Shown piece after piece: positions 1-7,484 of a stretch of DNA of 64,000 nt. Numbering within the stretch: the first letter of the stretch is position 1; each line of letters starts with the position of its first letter. The stretch comes from Oceanicola sp. Its GTDB lineage: Bacteria; Pseudomonadota; Alphaproteobacteria; Rhodobacterales; Rhodobacteraceae. The stretch is from contig JAKVBK010000005.1 of the NCBI GenBank assembly GCA_022447275.1, positions 61,301 to 125,300 of the forward strand. Reading direction: 5' to 3'. The position numbers were made by a program, and so were the translations under genes. The notes below the pieces were generated by a model. That model searched no databases. It had not been told where the DNA came from and was given only the letters and a program-made list of their open reading frames with translations.

Positions 1-1346
1 TGGCCCAGACGCCTTCAACCGAGGGGGCCGCCTTGGCGGAACGTGACGGCCCAGCGGCCACGCCCGCAGCGCCCTCTGCCAATCTGCCCGCCGTAACAGA
101 ACAGGCCGCGCCTGCGCCAGTGGTGACAGACGCGCCCAGCCCATCGCCATCGCAACCGAATGCAGTTGTCGCACAGCCCGACACATCCGCGCCCCAAGCG
201 GACACACAGACGGCAACCGAAACCGTACCTTCTGAAGATGTCACCAGCGGCCCGTATTCCGATCTGATCCCGCTGGAGCGGGACCCGGATACCCCACCCC
301 CCCGCATTGCACCGCCGACCTTGGCGCCTGAGGCCGCCGCCGCGGACAGTGCAGCACCTCCATCAGTCAAAGAAGCGGCCCAGTCGCCGCAACCGGCTGA
401 CCCACAGCCTGCGCCGCCCCTCGCGGCAGCAGCCGAAACAGACGCATCGGCAAACACACCGGGCGAAGGCGCAGTCCCGGAAACGCCTGCTGCTATGGCT
501 GTTCCTGCCCCCACGGATGACAGCCCGGCCGATCGTGCTGAAACCACGCCGTCCGATCGCCTGCCGCGCATCGCTGCTCTGCCAGATCGCGGCGCGGAAG
601 AGGGCCCAACGCTTGGCAAACCCGTGATCCCTCTGGCCGAGCGTCTGGGCACGGTTGGTACCTTTACCGATCGCCCCGCTGCTGCAGAACCGCCCGCGCC
701 TCCGCCGCCCGCATGGATCCGCAATGGGGCCGTGGCTGAAGGGCAAGCGCCACAGGGGCCGCTGCTGGGGATGGTGCTGATCGATCCGGGCCTGCCCGAG
801 GATTTGCGGGCCGGGCTTTTGGAAGATCCGCTTCCCATTACGATCGCCCTTGATAGCACCCGCGAAGATGCGCCGGAAACGCTGCGCCAGTACCGAGCCG
901 CCGGTTACGAAGTGCTTGTGATCCCCGGCCCGGCGGGCGATGCGGCCACCCTCGCGGCCCTGCCAGACGCGGTTGGCCTCCTGTCCGCTACGGATGCGCC
1001 GGTGCCCTCCGCCGGCGTGTTGTCTGCAGACGGGCACGGGGTTTTGCTGTGGCCCGGGGGATTGGATGGCGCGTTGCGCGGGGTGGCCCGCGCGGGGCTG
1101 CCCGCCTTGCGCGCCTATCGGTTGCTTGACGGGCAGGCCGAGCGGGCCCCCGTGATCGGGCGCTATCTGGGACGGGCCGCGTTCGAGGCCCAGCAGACCC
1201 TTTCCGAAACGGTGATCGGCCACCTCTATCCCGAAACTCTGCAAGCCGTGCGCGGTTTCGTGGCGGCTGCACCGGACAGAGGCATTGCCGTGGTGCCGGT
1301 CACCGTTGTGATGGCCCGCCAGATCGACGACGCGTCAGATTTCTGA
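1..1346 (+). CDS. Divergent polysaccharide deacetylase family protein, 5' end outside the window
   Basis: The frame is open from the first bases of the window. The first possible in-frame start, a TTG at 33, lies inside a Pro/Ala/Thr-rich stretch and is not a credible start, so the gene begins upstream. About 230 visible residues are low-complexity and proline-rich, typical of a periplasmic linker. They are followed by a globular domain of about 190 residues containing LGMVLIDPG, ITIALDS, GYEVLVIPG and VVPVTVVMAR. These strands match the divergent polysaccharide deacetylase (YibQ-like) family, a catalytically altered branch of the NodB fold. The substrate is unknown. The gene converges on trpE with an 84-base gap. 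Confidence 0.75.
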   Translation, partial: AQTPSTEGAALAERDGPAATPAAPSANLPAVTEQAAPAPVVTDAPSPSPSQPNAVVAQPDTSAPQADTQTATETVPSEDVTSGPYSDLIPLERDPDTPPPRIAPPTLAPEAAAADSAAPPSVKEAAQSPQPADPQPAPPLAAAAETDASANTPGEGAVPETPAAMAVPAPTDDSPADRAETTPSDRLPRIAALPDRGAEEGPTLGKPVIPLAERLGTVGTFTDRPAAAEPPAPPPPAWIRNGAVAEGQAPQGPLLGMVLIDPGLPEDLRAGLLEDPLPITIALDSTREDAPETLRQYRAAGYEVLVIPGPAGDAATLAALPDAVGLLSATDAPVPSAGVLSADGHGVLLWPGGLDGALRGVARAGLPALRAYRLLDGQAERAPVIGRYLGRAAFEAQQTLSETVIGHLYPETLQAVRGFVAAAPDRGIAVVPVTVVMARQIDDASDF

Positions 1347-1430
1347 GGCCTTGGTGCCTATGTCAGGGCCCGGCGCGCGGTGCCGCGCGGCGCGATGGCC
1401 GTCGGGCGGTTTGGGCGCGTGCCGTGCAGG

Positions 1431-2948
1431 TTAGGCGTTGCGGCTCCGATCAAACTGGCCGGCATCTTCTGCTGCAGTGCGGATCGCCTTGGCCTTGTTG
1501 ACGGTTTCCTCAAACTCGGCCTCGGGATCGCTGTCATAGACAACGCCACCCCCGGCCTGAATATACAGCTTTTCATCCTTCACAACGGCCGTGCGCAGGG
1601 CGATGCACATATCCATATCGCCATCGGCGCTGAAATAGCCAACACCGCCGCCATAGACGCCCCGCTTTTCGGGCTCCAACTCATCGATGATCTGCATGGC
1701 GCGCACCTTGGGCGCGCCCGATACGGTGCCCGCAGGAAGGCCTGCCAAAAGCGCTGTGATGGCGTCATGCCCATCTGAAATCTCGCCCACCACGTTTGAG
1801 ACGATATGCATGACATGGGAGTAGCGCTCGATCACGAATTCCTCGGTTGGGCGGACGGTGCCGATCTTTGACACGCGCCCGACATCGTTGCGGCCAAGAT
1901 CCAGCAGCATCAGATGTTCGGCCAACTCCTTTTGATCGGACAGCAGATCCTCTTCCAGGGCGCGGTCCTCTGCCGGTGTGCTGCCCCGTTTGCGTGTGCC
2001 TGCGATCGGGCGCACGGTCACCTCACCCTCGCGCAGACGCACGAGGATTTCGGGGCTGGCCCCTACGATCTGGAACCCGCCGAAGTTGAAATAGAACATG
2101 AAGGGCGAGGGATTCGTGCGCCGCAGGGAGCGGTAGAGCGCGAAGGGGGGCAGGGGAAAGCTGTGTGTCCAGCGCTGGGAGGGCACGACCTGAAAGATAT
2201 CGCCCGCCTTGATGTACTCTTTCGCCTTTTCCACGGCCGCAAGGTAGTCCGGCTTGGCGAAGTTCGAAACGCCCGGACCCATGCCGCCAGAGAAATCAGA
2301 CAGCTCCCGGCTGTCTCCGGTTACGCCCCGCTCGAGATCGCGCACAGCATCCATGACGCGTTCGGCCGCTTGCGCATAGGCGGCACGGGCGGAAAGACCG
2401 TCGGCCACGAACGCGGGCGACACCACGATCACTTCGCCCTTTACCCCGTCCAGAACGGCCACCACAGAGGGGCGCATCAGTTGCGCGTCGGGCAGGCCCA
2501 GGGGATCGGGGTTGATATTGGGCAGATGCTCGACAAGGCGGATCATGTCATAGCCCAGATACCCGAACAGGCCCGCCGCGATCGGCGGCAGCCCGTCCGG
2601 CAGATCGATCCGACATTCGGCCAGCAGGGTGCGCAGGCTGTCGAGAGGGGCTTCAGAGGCCTCTGTCCAGGCATCGGAATCAAAACGTGCTTGCCGGTTG
2701 ATCCGCGCTTTCTGCCCGTGGCATTGCCAGACAAGATCAGGCTTCATGCCCACAACAGAGTAGCGACCGCGCACTTCACCACCGGTCACCGATTCCAGCA
2801 TGAAGCTGTCTTTTCGGGCCGCGGCCAGCTTGAGCATCAGCGATACCGGCGTGTCGAGGTCGGCGGCGAGGCGGACATGCACCACCTGATTTTCGCCGCG
2901 TTCATATCCCTCGGCGAACGCGTCAAATCCGGGCAGCAAGTTTGCCAT
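1431..2948 (-). CDS. trpE: Anthranilate synthase component I
   Basis: The 505-residue product converts chorismate to anthranilate with glutamine- or ammonia-derived nitrogen, the first step of tryptophan synthesis. The N-terminal region carries the regulatory-domain signature (LESVTGGEVRGRYSVVG). The C-terminal chorismate-binding domain carries FQVVPSQRW, GASPEILVR, PIAGTRKRG, DLGRNDVGRV and AGTVSGAPKVRAM. These features and the length fit TrpE better than PabB. The ATG follows the stop of the upstream foldase gene by one base, so the two are probably cotranscribed and translationally coupled. No trpG lies downstream: the next gene is convergent, so the amidotransferase subunit must be encoded elsewhere. 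Confidence 0.95.
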   Translation of the reverse strand: MANLLPGFDAFAEGYERGENQVVHVRLAADLDTPVSLMLKLAAARKDSFMLESVTGGEVRGRYSVVGMKPDLVWQCHGQKARINRQARFDSDAWTEASEAPLDSLRTLLAECRIDLPDGLPPIAAGLFGYLGYDMIRLVEHLPNINPDPLGLPDAQLMRPSVVAVLDGVKGEVIVVSPAFVADGLSARAAYAQAAERVMDAVRDLERGVTGDSRELSDFSGGMGPGVSNFAKPDYLAAVEKAKEYIKAGDIFQVVPSQRWTHSFPLPPFALYRSLRRTNPSPFMFYFNFGGFQIVGASPEILVRLREGEVTVRPIAGTRKRGSTPAEDRALEEDLLSDQKELAEHLMLLDLGRNDVGRVSKIGTVRPTEEFVIERYSHVMHIVSNVVGEISDGHDAITALLAGLPAGTVSGAPKVRAMQIIDELEPEKRGVYGGGVGYFSADGDMDMCIALRTAVVKDEKLYIQAGGGVVYDSDPEAEFEETVNKAKAIRTAAEDAGQFDRSRNA

Positions 2949-2949
2949 G

Positions 2950-4797
2950 TCAGGGCAGCTCCGCGTTGATCGCGTTCAAGACGCCCTGATTGTAGGAAAT
3001 GCCGGCATCCAGCGTGATCGCGCGGGCATAAAGCGCACCCAGATCATTTGCCACGCTCTGGTTGACCTGCGCGGCCAGAGCCTGTTGCAGCTGCGCGACA
3101 TTGTCGGCCTCCATATCGGCTGCGTTGACGGCATCGAGCACCACCAAGAATACCGAGCCTAACCCGTCCACGATTTCCTGTGCGCCCGGTTCCATTTCGA
3201 ACAGGCGTTCTGTGAGAATCGGCGCGGCGCCTGGAACAAAGCCGTCACGGCCCAGACCGGGATAGCTTTCCACGGATTTGCCGGTGGCTTCGAGCGTGCC
3301 GCCCACTTCCAACTGGGCCAGAGCCGAACGGGCAAGCTCTTGCAATTCGCGCGCATCCTCAGCATCGGTCCAGCGCGCCTCAACGGTGTCCATGACATCC
3401 TCATAGGGCTGCAGCGTGGGCTCCAGTTCGGCGTCATAGCGCAGGGCGAAAAGGCCGCCATCTTCCAGCTGCAGTGTCTCGGGGAAGCTGTCCAGCGTGA
3501 CGGTGGCAGCGGCCTGACGGAAGCTGTCATAGCCTGCAATGCCCTCGGTGATGTCGGGCCACCATTCGATCTGGCCAAGTTCCATCTGCGTGTCGCGGGC
3601 CACTTCTTCGAGCGTGGCGCCAGAGGCAAGAATGTCTTCGATCTCGGTGTATTGGCCATCGATCTGGCGGCGGGCGCGCTCAAGGGCCAGTTCCGTCCGC
3701 AAGGCCGGGCGGGCGGCCTCGAAATCGATGTTGATCGGGTCGAGGATCGCGTTCACCCGGAACAGCGCCGGACCAAGGGTGCTTTCCGCCGGGCCCGCAA
3801 CTCCGTTATCCGTCAGAGCGAATACCACGTCGCCCGCGGCACCGAGGCTGTCCTTGGTCACTTCGCCAAGATCGATATCAGACAGCTCCAGACCGCGTTC
3901 ACCGACCAGCGTTTCAAAGGTTGCCTCACCGGAGGTCAGCCGCGCCATGGCGGCTTCAGCGGCATCCATGTCCTCAAAGACAAGACGCTCAACCATGCGG
4001 CGCTCAGGCTGCTGGAACTCGGCGCTGCGCTGCTCATAGAGCGCTTTCAGGTCTTCGTCAGACACAACCACGTCATCCAGCAGCATATCGGGGGTCAGCC
4101 AGACATAGGACAGGCCGCGCCGTGCAGGCAGGGTGAAGAGGTCAGGGTTTTCATCATAGAAGGCACGCAGCTCGGCTTCGCTGGGCGCGGGCCGGTCGGG
4201 TGACAGGTCATTGCGGGTAAAGCGCACCAGCCGTGCATCCCGGGTTTCCCCGAAATAGGAGATCAGCGCATCCACATAGGCGTCGGGCACCGTGAGCCCG
4301 CTGGTGACCGAGGCCAGCAGGATATTGCGGGCGGTTTCGATCCGAATGCTGTCCTCGAACTCGGGGATCGACATGCCCACGTTGCGCAGCGCCGCTTGAT
4401 AGGCCGCGCGGTCAAAGCTGCCATCGATGCCGCGGAAACCCGGCACGGCCTCTACGCGCTCTGCCACCACTTCGTCGCCGACCGAGATGCCCAGGGTCAT
4501 GGTTTCGTTCTCAAGCGCTGCATCGCGGATCAACTGGCTGCGCACCTGATCCAGCACCTGCTGGCCTTCCGGAGAAGAGGATGAGATCTGCAGGCCCTGC
4601 GCTTGCAGGTTGCGGAATGTATCATTGGCCGCCCGGAAATAACGGTTGGCATCGATTTCCCGATCGCCCACCTTTGCCACGGCCGATCCGCCGGCCCCGA
4701 AGGACGTGGCCCCGAAACCGGCCAAGCCGATGATCAAAAGCCCCAGCAGAAGCCAGACGAACATGTTGCTCAGCGACATGCCTTTGCTTTTTGCCAT
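2950..4797 (-). CDS. ppiD: PpiD/SurA-type peptidyl-prolyl isomerase, inner-membrane foldase
   Basis: The product is about 615 residues from the ATG at 4797. A further in-frame start at 4833 would only add 12 poorly supported residues. A short basic N-terminus precedes one membrane helix (MFVWLLLGLLIIGLAGFG), which anchors a large periplasmic part. A SurA-N-like region with DREIDANRYF and DAALENETMTLGISV follows, then a degenerate parvulin (rotamase) domain around residues 230-360 and a C-terminal region rich in helices. This architecture is that of PpiD, a chaperone at the SecYEG exit that helps fold outer-membrane proteins. The gene is immediately upstream of trpE, and the pairing looks like operon economy, not a shared function. 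Confidence 0.85.
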   Translation of the reverse strand: MAKSKGMSLSNMFVWLLLGLLIIGLAGFGATSFGAGGSAVAKVGDREIDANRYFRAANDTFRNLQAQGLQISSSSPEGQQVLDQVRSQLIRDAALENETMTLGISVGDEVVAERVEAVPGFRGIDGSFDRAAYQAALRNVGMSIPEFEDSIRIETARNILLASVTSGLTVPDAYVDALISYFGETRDARLVRFTRNDLSPDRPAPSEAELRAFYDENPDLFTLPARRGLSYVWLTPDMLLDDVVVSDEDLKALYEQRSAEFQQPERRMVERLVFEDMDAAEAAMARLTSGEATFETLVGERGLELSDIDLGEVTKDSLGAAGDVVFALTDNGVAGPAESTLGPALFRVNAILDPINIDFEAARPALRTELALERARRQIDGQYTEIEDILASGATLEEVARDTQMELGQIEWWPDITEGIAGYDSFRQAAATVTLDSFPETLQLEDGGLFALRYDAELEPTLQPYEDVMDTVEARWTDAEDARELQELARSALAQLEVGGTLEATGKSVESYPGLGRDGFVPGAAPILTERLFEMEPGAQEIVDGLGSVFLVVLDAVNAADMEADNVAQLQQALAAQVNQSVANDLGALYARAITLDAGISYNQGVLNAINAELP

Positions 4798-4920
4798 ACC
4801 CGTGTCTCCTGTCTTGGCGCGGCCTACGTTCACGCCGTGTTAGGGCATGGCGGAAGGGCTCGCAAGCGCTGCTGCGCCCTTGGAGCCCCCGAGTGTGCCC
4901 ACGAGGTGATCAAAGCCGCG

Positions 4921-6111
4921 TCAGAGCGGCATCTGCAGCCGCTCAAACAGCGCAGCAATCCCGTCTGAATCGATATTGGCGAAGGCGATGCGCATCTGCT
5001 GCGCGCCCGCGGCGCGGTGGCTTTGGGGCATGAACATGGTGCCCGGCAGGGCCAGCACCCCGGCACTGCGCACCAGATGGGGCGCCAGCGCATCGGAGGA
5101 CATGTCATAGGGATGTGCAACATAGGCGAAATACGCCCCGGCCCCCAAGAGCTGCCAGCCCCGGTCGGCCAGAGCAGGGAAGCCTGCATTGATTGCGGCG
5201 CGTCGGGTTAGAATTTCCTGCCGTTCCCCAGCCAGCCATGTGTCGAGGTTTTGCATGCCCCACAGGGCGGCCCGCTGGGCAAGCTGGTTTGGACAGATCG
5301 CCACCGTATCGAGAAACTTTTCGACCTCGGCCAGAAGCCGCGGACTGGCCATCGCTGCGCCCACCCGGTGGCCAGTTAGGCGGTAGGCCTTGGAAAAGGA
5401 ATAGAGCCCGACCACCGTGTCATCCCAATCGTCCTCCGAGAAAAGATCATGCAGGGCCTCTCCGGGCGGGGCTGCGTGAAAATCGCGATAGGTTTCGTCA
5501 ACGATCAGGGCCAGCCCGTGTGCGCGGGCGAGGTCCCGGAACGCGGTGAGCGTTTCTGCCGGGTATTCGGCGCCCGTCGGGTTGTTTGGCGTGACAAGGA
5601 TTATGGCCTTGGTGCGCTCGCTCAGCAGCGAGGCCGCATGCTCTGCATCGGGGATCATCCCGGGGCCACAGGGCAGGGGGATCATCTCGACCCCGGCCAT
5701 GTCGAGCCACATGGCGTGGTTGAAATAGTAAGGGATGGGCACCAGCACCGCATCACCGGGGCCCGCGATGGCAGACATGATGGCAGTGAAGGCCTGATTG
5801 CAGCCAGAGGTGATCGCAACCTGCTCTGGCGCAACCGTTCCGCCGTAGTGGCTGCTCCAGCGGGCGGCCAATGCGCTGCGCAGGTCTGGCAGGCCTAGGA
5901 CAGGGCCATAGAGATGGCTGCCGGGATCGTCTTCGATCATGCGCGCCATGGCTGCGCGTAGGTCCGCATGGGGCAGGTCTACGGGGGCAGCCTGTGAAAC
6001 ATTGATCAAGGGCCGATCGTCGGGAAAGGCGATCCCATCGAGCCAACGCCGCGCTTCCATAACGGGGGGCGCAAACGCATGGGCCATGTTCGGATTGATC
6101 GGCAAGGTCAC
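4921..6111 (-). CDS. Class I/II pyridoxal-phosphate aminotransferase
   Basis: This is a fold-type I aminotransferase of about 396 residues. Visible family marks are the substrate-loop motif NVSQAAPVD, the asparagine motif VTPNNPTGAEYP, VDETYRDF, and the cofactor lysine motif LYSFSKAYRLTGHRVG. I chose the GTG at 6111 because a strong Shine-Dalgarno (GGAAGGAG) sits eight bases upstream. An ATG at 6147 would place that site inside the coding region. The substrate cannot be read from the sequence; aspartate or aromatic amino acids are possible. It is separated from the ppiD gene by 123 bases and from the FemAB-like gene by about 130. Confidence 0.85.
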   Translation of the reverse strand: MTLPINPNMAHAFAPPVMEARRWLDGIAFPDDRPLINVSQAAPVDLPHADLRAAMARMIEDDPGSHLYGPVLGLPDLRSALAARWSSHYGGTVAPEQVAITSGCNQAFTAIMSAIAGPGDAVLVPIPYYFNHAMWLDMAGVEMIPLPCGPGMIPDAEHAASLLSERTKAIILVTPNNPTGAEYPAETLTAFRDLARAHGLALIVDETYRDFHAAPPGEALHDLFSEDDWDDTVVGLYSFSKAYRLTGHRVGAAMASPRLLAEVEKFLDTVAICPNQLAQRAALWGMQNLDTWLAGERQEILTRRAAINAGFPALADRGWQLLGAGAYFAYVAHPYDMSSDALAPHLVRSAGVLALPGTMFMPQSHRAAGAQQMRIAFANIDSDGIAALFERLQMPL

Positions 6112-6240
6112 AGGCTGGGCTCCTTCCGGTTGTGGCGCGCGCTGCACTGTGTCTGAAGGCAGAGCGGATGGAAAGGGGCAGACGGGCCTGTTTAGGGGAA
6201 AGGACAGGGGTCTGATAGCTGGGACTCTGCGCTTCGTTTC

Positions 6241-7266
6241 CTAGCCGACGATGTGATTGGAACTTGGAGATTGCGCCTGTGCCTTCGCAGTTTTGTCAAA
6301 CAGGCGGGCCACCCATCTGGTGCCGGGGGCTGTGATCCGGGTCGCCCCCAGGTGCACACAATCTGCTCCAGCCCCCAGTTTGAAACGGGCCAGACCCGGT
6401 GTGTTCACCGTGTCCAGCGCGCCCAGATCAAGGTTGGTGCAGCCCTTAGCGGCCAGGCTGAGCGCAGCCTGAAACAGCAAGACCCGATGGGCATCCGCAG
6501 CACGCCCGGCATCCCCAGCCCAGCCGGTGTGGTAGCTGGCCCCATTGCCATGTTGCAGAAACAACATGCCGGCCGCCGGGGCACCGTCTTGCCAGGCTTC
6601 GGCCAGCAAGCAGGACCGGGCCCCGCCTGCCTTGCGCCAAGCCAGAGCAAAGGCGGGCGGCAAGCGACGGTAGCGACGCGCGCGCGCCTGCGCGGCCTCT
6701 GCTGTAAGCAGCCAGTGATCAGGATCGAGCGGCAAGGGCCCCATGCGGATATCGAGGCCTCTGCGCTCTGCTTGAACGAGACGATTACGCCATTTGCCAT
6801 GAAGGGCGTTGCGCATTCCTTGGGGGTCCGGGGTGAGTGGCAGATGCGCAACCACTCCGCCCGTAAATAGCGCAAGCCGCCCGGTGCCCTGAAGAGGATC
6901 GCGCGTGTCTGATGACATCAGGGGATCGGGGGTCGCTATGACAACGCGGTATGATCTCTCCAGCTGGGTGACCAGGCGCTGAAGGGCGGCACTGCGTGCG
7001 GGAATGCTCAGATCAGGATGCCAGACAGGCCCACGGGCCAGCATGGCCGTCGAGCCGAGCCCGGGCCAGCGGCGCTCAAGCACCAAAGCGCTGGCCAGAG
7101 CACTCCGAGCGGTTGCCTTTGCAGACAGAGCAAACATGCGGGCCTGTCCTCCCAGAGCCGTACAAGCCTGCCCATACGTGGGGTGCTGCTGCATGGGGAT
7201 TTCTTCTGTTTTCAGGCTTTCCGGAAGGTCGCCATGCCCACATTCTATCCAATCATAGCTTCGCAT
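6241..7266 (-). CDS. FemAB/GNAT-like acyltransferase domain protein
   Basis: The 341-residue product has the double-GNAT look of FemAB or BioF2-like proteins. There is an N-terminal LQQHPTYGQA-like entry motif (here PMQQHPTYGQACTALGG), a central WRNRLVQAERRGL motif, and a C-terminal block (GASYHTGWAGD, AHRVLLFQAAL, LDLGALDTVNTPGLARFKLGAGA) typical of the acyl-CoA or aminoacyl-tRNA-binding half. The family transfers acyl groups or amino acids to peptidoglycan, polysaccharide or sphingolipid precursors; the substrate here is unknown. The start at 7266 keeps a hydrophobic first strand (YDWIE). An internal ATG at 7194 is an alternative, and neither has a convincing ribosome site. The gene is divergent from the kinase locus. 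Confidence 0.7.
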   Translation of the reverse strand: MRSYDWIECGHGDLPESLKTEEIPMQQHPTYGQACTALGGQARMFALSAKATARSALASALVLERRWPGLGSTAMLARGPVWHPDLSIPARSAALQRLVTQLERSYRVVIATPDPLMSSDTRDPLQGTGRLALFTGGVVAHLPLTPDPQGMRNALHGKWRNRLVQAERRGLDIRMGPLPLDPDHWLLTAEAAQARARRYRRLPPAFALAWRKAGGARSCLLAEAWQDGAPAAGMLFLQHGNGASYHTGWAGDAGRAADAHRVLLFQAALSLAAKGCTNLDLGALDTVNTPGLARFKLGAGADCVHLGATRITAPGTRWVARLFDKTAKAQAQSPSSNHIVG

Positions 7267-7313
7267 ATTGGTGTTAAGGCATTAGGAACCTAATTCAGCG
7301 TTAACTAAGAGTG

Positions 7314-7481
7314 ATGAAAAAATTGAGATCGGAATCGGAGCGCGCAGTGATGGGAATATATGCGCCTGCACCAAAACCGACGCGGGCTGGCGCGTTTTGG
7401 CTGGCCGCGCTTGTGGCATGTGCCGCAGCACCTCTATGTCTGTGTTTGGAACTGAGTTGGCGCATGTGGAACGGCGGGTAA
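7314..7481 (+). CDS. Small putative membrane protein upstream of the histidine kinase
   Basis: This short reading frame encodes 55 residues from the ATG at 7314, or 43 from the ATG at 7350. The 7350 start has a CGGAG motif nine bases upstream and is the better supported. A charged N-terminus and a Pro/Lys-rich segment precede one hydrophobic helix (AGAFWLAALVACAAAPLCLC), then a Trp-containing tail. The stop is only three bases before the ATG of the hybrid kinase, which itself has a weak ribosome site, so translational coupling is plausible. No homolog is recognised. It could be chance, but spacing, hydrophobicity and operon position favour a real gene. Confidence 0.4.
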   Translation: MKKLRSESERAVMGIYAPAPKPTRAGAFWLAALVACAAAPLCLCLELSWRMWNGG

Positions 7482-7484
7482 TCT

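Noticed and set aside
1374..1389. Inverted repeat CGCGCGG/CCGCGCG between the deacetylase gene and trpE
   Set aside because: Two-base loop and no T-tract; probably chance in very GC-rich DNA and not a terminator.
1914..2969. 351-residue open frame antisense to trpE
   Set aside because: Shadow of the trpE codon pattern; no recognisable product.
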